64,000 nt of DNA from Paludisphaera rhizosphaerae (GTDB taxonomy: Bacteria > Planctomycetota > Planctomycetia > Isosphaerales > Isosphaeraceae), in contig NZ_JAALCR010000013.1 in assembly GCF_011065895.1 (NCBI RefSeq), positions 124,001-188,000 of the forward strand. Reading direction: 5' to 3'. This document shows, in pieces, positions 50,596-58,526 of the stretch; position 1 is the first letter of the stretch, and every line of letters begins with the position of its first letter. The notes under the pieces were generated by a model. It was not told where the DNA came from. It was given only the letters and a program-made list of their open reading frames with translations, and searched no databases. Made by a program: the position numbers and the translations under genes.

Positions 50596-53316
50596 TCAGG
50601 GAATCGTCCGACGGGTCGCCATGGTGGCGATCTCGAAGCGGTTGACCCCGGACCAGGTGCGGGAAGGGAAGTAGCATTGCCGGCTCTTCCCTTCCCCGTC
50701 GATCTCAATCGCCGGGTCGTCCGCCAGGACGAGGACGGGTTTCCCGTCCTGTTCGGCCACGCCCGTCACCTCGTGCCCTTGGGTGAAGCCCTCAGGATCG
50801 GACACGACGAGGGTTCGACCCTTCAGAAAGCCAGCATCCGGTAGCGGACTGTCGACGATCAAACCGTCCAGAACGGCTCCTTGGGCCTTGCGGAGGACGC
50901 CCACGACCTGGCCCCGAACGATCCCCTGGCCGTCGAGTTGGCTCCCTCCCGATGAAAGCCGGGTTCCGCCGATCAGCGTCATGCGTTCGATCGCCCCAGC
51001 GCGTTCGCGGACGAACCCGACACGCCCCTGAAGGGAACGGTCCCCGTGGCGGATCGTCGAGCCGACGGGGTCGGCGGCGATCAGGAGCGTGTCGACGCCC
51101 CCCTCCCAGGCGACTCGAACGACGACGTCCCCAGGACTCCCCTCGTCGGGCGTCAATCGCTCGACCGATCGGAGCAAAGGCTGGCCGACCGTAGGCTCGA
51201 ACACATGTATGAAAGTGCTTGAGAGGTCCGAGCCTTCGCGGCGTTCGACCAGCATGGGCATGGTGTATCGATCGAGATTGGCGTCGTCGGAGCCCGCGCG
51301 ACGGATTGAAGGGCCCCGAGCCTTGAGGATCTCCGTCCCAGGTTCGGGCAGGCCGTGGATTCGCAGCTCGCCGGTTGTCGGAGCCTCGCTCGTGAATCGG
51401 GCCGTCCAGTTCCCCGACGGACGCATACTGGCGACGTCGCGAACGAACGCGTAAGCGATGTTCCGCCCCTCGGCGTCTCCCGGAACGCTTTCTCCGGTCG
51501 GCAGCCGAAATCGGACTCCGGGCGGCAGCAGGGTGTCGCCGAACCGCGTCGACGGCAGGTCCACGTCCACAGCGCCGTCATGGTCGGCGTCGCCGGCGAG
51601 GACGTATTCATGGAGCTTGCCGCCGACGACGCGGAAGACGTCGAGCACGTAGCTCCGGTTCGGCTCCGTCTCGACGAGGAGGAGCATCCGTCGATAGTCG
51701 CTCGTGATCTCCGGATAGGCTCGCGGGGCGGCCGCCTCGACGATCTGCAGGCCTTCGCCGTTGGGAACGAAGAGCCGAAGAGCGCCGTCGTTAGGCCGGC
51801 GGGCCGACCCGGTCGCCTGCTCGCGCCCGTCGACCATGACCGTGTTGTGCGACAGCGTGCTCTCCCCCCAGACTCGGTAACGCGTGTGCGTATAACCGAC
51901 GTCGGAGAGCCGCTCGGCCCCGCGTGCGAAGAGGGTCAGGCTCAGAAGATCCTGGTGCTGATGACCATAGCCGCCGGAGAAGTGGAGATGCGCCTGGGTC
52001 TGGTCTTCGCCCTGGCCCATGCCTAACCGAGCGTGCCCGTAGCCCGAGAGCAGATCCGGCCCCGTGGCCGTCGTCGCAGGCCCCTCGATGCGACCGGCCC
52101 AGGTGTCGTGGATCGCCACGACGCGGCCATCAGGGTAGCGCAGCCTGCCCGGCAGAGCGCGAGCCTTCGCCAGGAGGGGAAAACGATTCAGGAGATCGAG
52201 GTCGTCGAATCGGCTCCCGTCGCGAGGGTGATGGTAGTTCGGGGGATCGGTGTACCCCTTCAAGGAGTTGGCCAGTTGGAGGAGCCCGCCCACGGACTGG
52301 TTGTGATAGCTGACGGTTCCCTCGCGCCACATACCATCGGAGTAGAATTGTCCCTCCGCCAACGCGTCGATTCGAGAGACGGCGTCGTGGATATAGTCGG
52401 GTTCGTTGAGAACCTTGCCGGCCGCCACCAGGCCCCCGATGAGCCTGGGATCCATATTGCTTCGAGCGGGCGGGAAGCCGCGGACGAATTCGACGCTGGC
52501 GCGGAAGAAGTCGTTCTCAATGCGACGCGCCACCTCGGCGTCGATCTCTCCGCTCGATCGGATCCGCCCGTAGGCCTGGATCAGCGACTCGGGGATGTCC
52601 ATGTACGCCCACCACGACCATTTCGCGGCCCGGTAATCCGAGACCGGGAAGGGGTGGCGTTGGCTGCCTGGGAAAAGGTGCTTCGGGGTGAACGGAACGT
52701 CGTAGTGCACGCAATAGCCGGGATAGACCTGCGCGAAGCGGTCGATGATCAGCGCCGCCCGCCGGGCGTAGGACCGATCGCCCGTCTGAGCGTAGAGGAT
52801 CGAGAGGTCGGCGGCCGCCCCAGCGAAGTACTCGCGCGCCAGGAACCAGCCTTTCGCTCGGAAGAAATACCGGGCCCCTCGTTTCGGGTCCGGCTCGATG
52901 ACCTTCCACCCTGATTTCGGAGGAGGATCGGGCGATTCCCAGCAGGGGTATTCCTGGACCTGGCCCCGTGGGTTGACGACCCGAACGACCTGGTTCTCCG
53001 GGAACTTCTCGTTGGGAAACTGCATGCGGCAGTATCGGCAATAGACCTCGTCAGGGCGGTCGAGAGTCCAGTCGAGTTGTTCCTCCTGAGTGCCGCCTCG
53101 GCAGTTGGGGCACCCGACGAAGTGGAACCCCGCCCGGTCGGGGATCAGCCGCAGCAAGTCGGGCTCGGAAAGTTGAAGGACGGGCGCGAGTCGAGCTTTG
53201 AGTCGGTCCGCGTCGGCTGATCGTCGCGAGGAGGGTTGAGCCCACGTCGCGGACCCAGGCGCCCCGATCACGAACAGCATGACCAGGCCGTTGACGACAT
53301 ATCGCTGAAGGATCAC
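50596..53316 (-). CDS. Secreted heparinase II/III-family polysaccharide lyase-like protein
   Basis: The 906-residue product (GTG start, AAGGG upstream) has a signal peptide (L-V-M-L-F-V-I-G-A-P-G-S-A-T-W-A-Q), then an unusual zinc-ribbon-like C-P-N-C ... C-R-Y-C segment at about 68-96. The alpha-toroid occupies 130-420 with the active-site stretch Y-H-N-Q-S-V-G-G, and the heparinase II/III beta-sandwich domain has H-Q-H-Q-D-L-L-S-L, the family metal-site motif, plus S-L-S-H-N-T. Expected to cleave uronic-acid-containing polysaccharide by beta-elimination; the actual substrate is unknown. Confidence 0.82.
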   Translation of the reverse strand: MILQRYVVNGLVMLFVIGAPGSATWAQPSSRRSADADRLKARLAPVLQLSEPDLLRLIPDRAGFHFVGCPNCRGGTQEEQLDWTLDRPDEVYCRYCRMQFPNEKFPENQVVRVVNPRGQVQEYPCWESPDPPPKSGWKVIEPDPKRGARYFFRAKGWFLAREYFAGAAADLSILYAQTGDRSYARRAALIIDRFAQVYPGYCVHYDVPFTPKHLFPGSQRHPFPVSDYRAAKWSWWAYMDIPESLIQAYGRIRSSGEIDAEVARRIENDFFRASVEFVRGFPPARSNMDPRLIGGLVAAGKVLNEPDYIHDAVSRIDALAEGQFYSDGMWREGTVSYHNQSVGGLLQLANSLKGYTDPPNYHHPRDGSRFDDLDLLNRFPLLAKARALPGRLRYPDGRVVAIHDTWAGRIEGPATTATGPDLLSGYGHARLGMGQGEDQTQAHLHFSGGYGHQHQDLLSLTLFARGAERLSDVGYTHTRYRVWGESTLSHNTVMVDGREQATGSARRPNDGALRLFVPNGEGLQIVEAAAPRAYPEITSDYRRMLLLVETEPNRSYVLDVFRVVGGKLHEYVLAGDADHDGAVDVDLPSTRFGDTLLPPGVRFRLPTGESVPGDAEGRNIAYAFVRDVASMRPSGNWTARFTSEAPTTGELRIHGLPEPGTEILKARGPSIRRAGSDDANLDRYTMPMLVERREGSDLSSTFIHVFEPTVGQPLLRSVERLTPDEGSPGDVVVRVAWEGGVDTLLIAADPVGSTIRHGDRSLQGRVGFVRERAGAIERMTLIGGTRLSSGGSQLDGQGIVRGQVVGVLRKAQGAVLDGLIVDSPLPDAGFLKGRTLVVSDPEGFTQGHEVTGVAEQDGKPVLVLADDPAIEIDGEGKSRQCYFPSRTWSGVNRFEIATMATRRTIP

Positions 53317-53332
53317 GCAAACGCCCTTTCCA

Positions 53333-55069
53333 CTAACGAGAGAAGCTCAAACCCGGATCAGCGGGTGCGGCGCCGACGACGTGGAACGCGAGGTGGCTCG
53401 CGTCCGTCCAGTCCACTCGGCCGACGAGCGCAGGCCCAGCGTCCTGGACGAGCGTCAGGAGGCTGTCGCCATAGGTGTAGGTCCCGGCGAACTTGTGGAC
53501 GTTCGCCCCCTGGGTCGCCGTCCACTCGAACCGGCCTCCGGGCTGGATCGTCAGGGACACGCTAGCGTCGGGTCGGGGTTTCGCCGTCCAGGAGCCGTCG
53601 AGCGACGCACCGGCGGGAGGAGGAGAAGCGGCGGGTAGAGTCGTCGGAGCGGTTTCGGCCGTCGCGGGAGGCGACAGCTTGGCCACCAGGCTCGCGGAAA
53701 GCGAGTCGTCAGGCCGCAGGGCCACAACCTCCTTGAGCACCTTCACCGCCGTCGGGATGTGGCCCTGGACGAGGTAGTGATACGCCAGGACGAAGCGATC
53801 CGACGCCGACCGCGGGTCTTCCTTGTAGGCGGCCTCCAGGGCGCGAAGCTGCGTCGTGTAAACCTCAACGTCGGGGTAGAGCCCGATCAAGGTGGCCCAG
53901 TCCCAGCCGGGGCCGACCGAAAGGACGTCGTAGAGCACGGCCGCCGCCTCGTCGTACCGCTTCAGGGCGAAGAGACAGAGAGCGCGGAATTCGTGCAGGG
54001 CGGTGTCGTTCGGCGTCAGTTTGAGGGCCGTATCCGACTGCTGCAACGCCTGGTCGTAGGCCCCGTCCAGGAAGGCCGCGCGAGCGGCGTCGAAGGCGGC
54101 GAGCCCCTGGTTCGTCGCGTCGTCGGCCGCCGGAGCGGTTCCGGTGTCGATCGGTTGCGAGTAGTCGTAGACGGGAGCCGCGGCCGCGACGTAGTAGGGG
54201 TTGGCGTAGCCCATGTATCCCATGTCGTAGAGCGAGGAGCCCATGCCCCAACTGGCCAGGCCCCACCCCAGTCCGAGGCCGGTCATCATCCCCAAACCAC
54301 CCCAGCCCCATCCGCCTCCCCAACCCCAGGCGGCGTCGTTATGGCCGTTCCAGTAGCCGTGGACCCAGCCCGAGTGATAGGCCCCATAGGCGTTGTAGCC
54401 GTAGGGCCGATACCCCGAGGCTCCATAGGCTCGGCCTCCTTCCGCCGCGAATCCGCGAGGCCCGGATGCAACCGCCAGATTCGATCGCCCGGCGACCGCA
54501 TTGCCTCCCGGCCCAACCGCCGCGCCGGCCCGGCCGACGTCGGTGAACGATCGCCCGCCTGGCGTCGTAACGCGGACTCCGCCGGCCCCACCAGCGGCCT
54601 CGCCGCCGCGAGGACCCTCCGCGGCGCGTCCGGCCCCGGCGTAACCGACGGAGCCTCCGCGAGCCCCGGTGTATGAGCCGGCGGCAAAGCCGGAACCAGC
54701 GCGTCCGCCTCCGAACCCCTCCCCGAACTCGCCTCCTCGTGCGGACATCCCGCCGGCGTAGGGGTTGTAGCCTCGGAACGCCGAGCCGCCCCGATCGAAC
54801 GTGCCCACCGAGCTGAACGATGGACTGCGTCCGAAGGATGCTCCCCCGAATCCTCCTCCGTATCCGCCTCGATAACCTCCTCCGAAGCCCCCGCCCCCAT
54901 AACCGCCCCGGAAACCGCCGCCCCCGAAGCCTCCTCCTCGGAACCCACCGCCGCCGCCTCGAAAACCGCCGCCGCCGCCGAATCCCCGGGCGAAGACGAT
55001 CCCGCCCGCGGTCGTCGCGATCAACAGCCCGGCCAACCACCGACACAGGTTCGATCGAGTCGTGATCAT
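53333..55069 (-). CDS. Secreted Gly/Tyr-rich protein with TPR domain
   Basis: The 578-residue protein has a signal peptide (residues 1-28), a Gly-Gly-Phe and Arg-Gly-Gly rich low-complexity region (29-80), a long Gly/Ala-rich stretch with Y-G/W-G repeats to about 290, and three to four TPR-like helix pairs (about 310-470) with the helix pattern A-L-Q-Q-S-D-T-A-L-K-L-T-P-N-D. A short beta-prone domain ends the chain. The start overlaps the DUF4440 gene stop by four bases (ATGA), so both are translationally coupled. Function unknown, but an envelope or extracellular role is likely. Confidence 0.7.
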   Translation of the reverse strand: MITTRSNLCRWLAGLLIATTAGGIVFARGFGGGGGFRGGGGGFRGGGFGGGGFRGGYGGGGFGGGYRGGYGGGFGGASFGRSPSFSSVGTFDRGGSAFRGYNPYAGGMSARGGEFGEGFGGGRAGSGFAAGSYTGARGGSVGYAGAGRAAEGPRGGEAAGGAGGVRVTTPGGRSFTDVGRAGAAVGPGGNAVAGRSNLAVASGPRGFAAEGGRAYGASGYRPYGYNAYGAYHSGWVHGYWNGHNDAAWGWGGGWGWGGLGMMTGLGLGWGLASWGMGSSLYDMGYMGYANPYYVAAAAPVYDYSQPIDTGTAPAADDATNQGLAAFDAARAAFLDGAYDQALQQSDTALKLTPNDTALHEFRALCLFALKRYDEAAAVLYDVLSVGPGWDWATLIGLYPDVEVYTTQLRALEAAYKEDPRSASDRFVLAYHYLVQGHIPTAVKVLKEVVALRPDDSLSASLVAKLSPPATAETAPTTLPAASPPPAGASLDGSWTAKPRPDASVSLTIQPGGRFEWTATQGANVHKFAGTYTYGDSLLTLVQDAGPALVGRVDWTDASHLAFHVVGAAPADPGLSFSR

Positions 55070-56049
55070 CGGGGCCTCCGTTCGTCGTTGCCGACAGGAG
55101 CGGTCGGGGCGGGGGATGGGGCTGGTCCCACGCCCGAAAGAGGCGTGGGTGGAGTACGGGTCAGGATCGATTCGACCTCACCCGGGATGGTGCGACCGTC
55201 GACGACATGATCGACGAGCGACCAGCGGACGCGGTCGGGCCGGAGCCGGACGAGGATTCTCGTCGATGAGGCCGTCGCTCCTTCGGGACGGACGCCCGAT
55301 TGCTTGATCACCCAGCGGTCGCCGTCGCGGCTCCAGCGTCCTTCGCCGAAACCTCCCTCGGAGTCGAACTCCCAGGATCGGAACTCCTTCGCCACGGGAT
55401 CCCAGCCCACGCGTTGGGTGACGCTCAGCACGACCTTGCCCGCGTGCTTCTCCGTGAACTCGCGGAGAAGGAAGTTTCCGTCGGGCGACCACCGGCAGGT
55501 CACCCGCGTTTCCGACTCCGGACCCGAGTCCAGCCACTCGCCCAGCATCCATTCAAGCTCTTTGAGTCGCTCACGGGGCGAGACGAGCTCGTCGTTTTCC
55601 TCCCGAACACTGGCGATGAGCCAGGAGCCTCCCCGTTTGACGTAGAGCACGGTGTAGAACCGCGGAACGGTCTCACCGGAAGCGAGCCGAGTGATCGACC
55701 GCCCTTCCTCCTTAACGACCTCCGGGGTCAAAGGGCGGATCGAGGCGATCTCCAGGTTGAGCTTGGCGCCTTTCTGATCGGCGAATGTGTCGGCGAAGCT
55801 GCGTTCGATGAGGGGCCGGCCCGAGTACCTGGCACCATCGGCCTCGAAGACCTCGGCGTCCTCGGTGAACCTCGTGGCGAGCGCCTTGGCGTCGCCCGCG
55901 TCGTAGTCGCGGACGAACGCCGCGTCGACAGCCCGGATCTCGGCCTCGACGGCGGAAGCCGCCGGCGGCGATTCCGCCCGAGCAGCCATGGCCGAGGTGG
56001 CTAGACAAACGAAGGGGACCGCGAGCAAGCGCGCCGAAGGTGACACCAT
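55066..56049 (-). CDS. Secreted SnoaL-like (DUF4440) protein
   Basis: The ATG at 56049 is preceded by GGGAGGAACG, a strong ribosome site. The 327-residue protein has a signal peptide (L-L-A-V-P-F-V-C-L-A-T-S-A-M-A), then a DUF4440/SgcJ-like cone-shaped domain (E-I-R-A-V-D-A-A-F-V-R-D-Y-D-A-G-D and L-A-T-R-F-T-E-D-A-E-V), and about 150 further residues with beta strands (W-S-P-D-G-N-F-L-L-R-E-F) that resemble the DUF1579-type tail. Its stop overlaps the start of the TPR protein by four bases. Ligand unknown. Confidence 0.75.
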   Translation of the reverse strand: MVSPSARLLAVPFVCLATSAMAARAESPPAASAVEAEIRAVDAAFVRDYDAGDAKALATRFTEDAEVFEADGARYSGRPLIERSFADTFADQKGAKLNLEIASIRPLTPEVVKEEGRSITRLASGETVPRFYTVLYVKRGGSWLIASVREENDELVSPRERLKELEWMLGEWLDSGPESETRVTCRWSPDGNFLLREFTEKHAGKVVLSVTQRVGWDPVAKEFRSWEFDSEGGFGEGRWSRDGDRWVIKQSGVRPEGATASSTRILVRLRPDRVRWSLVDHVVDGRTIPGEVESILTRTPPTPLSGVGPAPSPAPTAPVGNDERRPR

Positions 56050-56271
56050 CGTTCCTCCCGAGCCGCGTTGGAGAGCATGAGGCAATCACTGTGACTCTAA
56101 GCCGACCGCGGTGCGTTTCCAACAAGCTGGGACGGCGGGCGATGGGTTTGCAGCCCCGAGTTTGGGTCCGATAATGGACCTTATGTTTATTTCCGGAGGC
56201 CGGAACCGTTTCCAGCATCCCCCTGGCTGCTCAATCGGACGAGTCGGCCTCGATGACCCCTGGAGTGCGAA

Positions 56272-56691
56272 GTGATCCACCAGCAGACTCTAACGATCTC
56301 CACTCGCGGCCGAGGGACGATCGAGATCACCGGCGAGCTCGAGCGGATCATCGCCGGCTCGGGCGTTCGGACGGGCCTTTGCAACGTCTTCATCCAGCAC
56401 ACGAGCGCCTCGCTGATCGTCTGCGAGAACGCGGACCCGAGCGTCCGCCAGGATCTGGAACGGTTCGCGGCCCGGCTGGCGCCCGACGGCGATCCGATCT
56501 TTCGCCATACCCTTGAAGGCCCCGACGACATGCCGGCCCACGTCCGGTCGATCCTCACGCAGACGGCCCTCACGATCCCCGTCGCCGACGGGTCGCCGGC
56601 GCTGGGAACCTGGCAAGGGATCTTCGTCTGGGAGCACCGAACTCATCCGCATCGACGATCGGTGGTCGTCACGGTCCTCGGCGACGACTGA
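56272..56691 (+). CDS. yjbQ: YjbQ-family secondary thiamine-phosphate synthase
   Basis: The 139-residue product has the UPF0047/YjbQ pattern: Q-H-T-S-A-S-L-I-V-C-E-N-A-D-P (about 42-56), the F-R-H-T-L-E-G-P-D-D-M-P-A-H segment and W-Q-G-I-F-V-W-E-H-R. Some members make thiamine phosphate slowly from HMP-PP and HET-P, which is the basis of the name; the in vivo role is unclear. The start is GTG. A strong hairpin follows. Confidence 0.9.
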   Translation: MIHQQTLTISTRGRGTIEITGELERIIAGSGVRTGLCNVFIQHTSASLIVCENADPSVRQDLERFAARLAPDGDPIFRHTLEGPDDMPAHVRSILTQTALTIPVADGSPALGTWQGIFVWEHRTHPHRRSVVVTVLGDD

Positions 56692-56714
56692 CCGTGGATG
56701 CATGTTCGAAAAAT

Positions 56715-56756
56715 GAACCACCCCCCGACGATCCCCAGATTGTCGGGGGGTGGTTC
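56715..56756. terminator. Bidirectional terminator, 15-bp perfect stem
   Basis: 56715-56729 and 56742-56756 are perfectly complementary over 15 bases with a 12-base loop. The element lies 23 bases after yjbQ and 50 bases beyond the stop of the convergent CAP-domain gene. It contains a run of six C and six G, giving a very stable hairpin. Confidence 0.8.
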
Positions 56757-56806
56757 GCTGCGGCCCACGAGGTGCGGGCCGACGTTCGAGGCCGACGAGC
56801 GGCTAA

Positions 56807-57976
56807 TTAGTTCGATCGGGCCTTCCAGGTCGTCCAGGCGGCCATGGCGGAGGCGGCGACGTCCGGCCCCTTCCAGTTGCTCGGCGTGAAGACCGCCATC
56901 TTGGAGCTGCTCGCCGTCGAGGAAGAGACCTGCGCGCTCATGACGGTCGGGGCGACGGCGACCGGAGTCGGGGTCGGCGTGACGGCGACGGGAGTCGGGG
57001 TGACGGCGACGGTCGAGGCCGAAGCGGACGGAGTCGACGCGGCGGTTCGCATGGTGGCCGCACTCAACGACCGGCCGTCCCAGGAGTTGCTGGTGACGAA
57101 GTCCTGCTCGACGTTCTGGTTGGAGATCGTGACGTTCACCTGCTTGATGACGACGTTGTTCTCGCTGGCCGTGACCTGATACTTGCCGGCCGAGAGGGGC
57201 ATCTGGTATCCGCCGGAATCCCAGGTCTTGGTCGAGCTGGTCGCGCCGGTGGCGAGGTTGGTGGCGTCGATCTCGACGCTCCCCTGCCCTTCGCCGGCGC
57301 TGTAGAAGCCGTCGCTGTCGTCATCGCTGTAGACGACTCCCAGCAGTTGCGGGGTCGCGGAGGCGCTGCGGCCGAAGTCCTGCGTGATGAGAACCGGCCC
57401 CACCTTGCCGCTGGAGGACTTGGCGACGCCGACGCCGACGTCCGTGAAGGAGTTGTCGGCCGAAACCCCCGGCTGAAGCAGGTTGCGGCGATGGCCCGCG
57501 TCCGAGACGCCCCAGTCGTAGAGGAAGGCCTGCATGGCGTTGTCGACGCTGTCGGCGTAGGCGAAAGCGTTCTCGCCGGTCGAGGTGGCGTTATAGCCCG
57601 AGTTGGCGATCCGGTCGTCGGCCGAGGAACCGTCGGAGCCGGTGTGCGACTGGTACTGGTTCGCCGCCATGTCGTCGCTGTGGGCCTGGGCCGCATCGGC
57701 GAGGTCCGCATTCCAGGCGACCGGCGGCAGCGGGTTGCTCGAGGAGATCGTGTTGAGGACGCTGTTGACGTCGACGTTGAAGTGCTTGAGCGTGTTGGAC
57801 ACGTCCGAGCCGATGTTCTTCGACAGCCACTGGGCCGCCAACTTGGGGGTGGTCCGAGCCATGTTGATCAGCTGGAGGGCGAGCTGCTGGTCGTTGCTGG
57901 GGGCGGCCGACGAGAGGAGCTGGCGATCTTCGAGATTCTCGAAACGCAGCGATCGTCGTGACGTCGGTCGAGCCAT
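56807..57976 (-). CDS. Secreted CAP-domain protein with LEPR-XLL motif
   Basis: The 389-residue protein opens with S-R-R-S-L-R-F-E-N-L-E-D-R-Q-L-L-S at residues 6-22, a clear LEPR-XLL motif. Residues about 28-175 form a CAP/SCP-PR1 domain (A-W-N-A-D-L-A-D-A-A-Q-A-H-S-D-D-M-A, G-E-N, and G-H-R-R-N-L-L). A second beta-rich region follows (D-D-D-S-D-G-F-Y-S-A-G-E-G calcium-loop-like and a SdrD-B-like module), then a Ser/Thr/Ala-rich tail with valine-threonine-proline repeats. Export to the envelope or outside is expected. Confidence 0.85.
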   Translation of the reverse strand: MARPTSRRSLRFENLEDRQLLSSAAPSNDQQLALQLINMARTTPKLAAQWLSKNIGSDVSNTLKHFNVDVNSVLNTISSSNPLPPVAWNADLADAAQAHSDDMAANQYQSHTGSDGSSADDRIANSGYNATSTGENAFAYADSVDNAMQAFLYDWGVSDAGHRRNLLQPGVSADNSFTDVGVGVAKSSSGKVGPVLITQDFGRSASATPQLLGVVYSDDDSDGFYSAGEGQGSVEIDATNLATGATSSTKTWDSGGYQMPLSAGKYQVTASENNVVIKQVNVTISNQNVEQDFVTSNSWDGRSLSAATMRTAASTPSASASTVAVTPTPVAVTPTPTPVAVAPTVMSAQVSSSTASSSKMAVFTPSNWKGPDVAASAMAAWTTWKARSN

Positions 57977-58526
57977 CCTGACCTCCCTGTCTATCGGCTG
58001 TCGGCGAGTCCTCTACGACTCGACCGGTTTCGGCGATCATCCGTATCCGCCCTATAGATCGTGCCGAACGACTGTAACGACTTTAGTGAAAAGAGCTGAT
58101 TCACTGATCGTCGTCTTGGTCGCGGCGAAGAGTGGATTGAGCAAGGTGCGTGCCACAACCAGGAAAGGAACTGCTCGGGTTTCTGAATATCGCCATAACC
58201 AACCAATCGAACTGGATTTCCGTCGTCCGGGTTCGCCGCAAGTCACGCATTCGGGTCACGCGCCTTTTCGGTGGGACTGCGAACAGCCCCCGTTTCCTGT
58301 CAAGTGGAACTTACAAAACGGCTGTTCTTACAAGCCTCGGCCGGTGCTGGAAATCACGGAAAGTTTCGCTCAAGAATCGACTTGCGCCGACCGGAGCGAC
58401 GCCGCGCGACGGCCTTGTCGGGTCGCCGTTTGCTTGTCGATCGGGGCGTTTCCGATTAGCCTTGAAGGCCGTCGAGCCGGGCGCCGGGGGCGTCCGCGAG
58501 TCCGCACTTGAGGGAGCCTTCCTGAG
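57977..58526. other. Divergent intergenic region, no gene seen
   Basis: These 550 bases separate the CAP gene (minus) from the phosphohexomutase gene (plus). The sequence is less GC-rich between about 58040 and 58340, as expected of promoters. Several short frames cover it in both directions but none has a ribosome site or recognisable product. A weak candidate promoter for the CAP gene is listed separately. Confidence 0.55.
58051..58078 (-). promoter_or_regulatory. Weak candidate promoter for the CAP-domain gene
   Basis: On the minus strand GTTACA (complement of 58073-58078) and TATAGG (complement of 58051-58056) are 16 bases apart, each matching four of six consensus positions. They lie 75 bases upstream of the CAP start codon. 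Treated as a hypothesis only. Confidence 0.25.

Noticed and set aside
56185-56200. Palindrome GGTCC...GGACC upstream of yjbQ as an operator
   Set aside because: Only five paired bases; expected by chance at this GC content.
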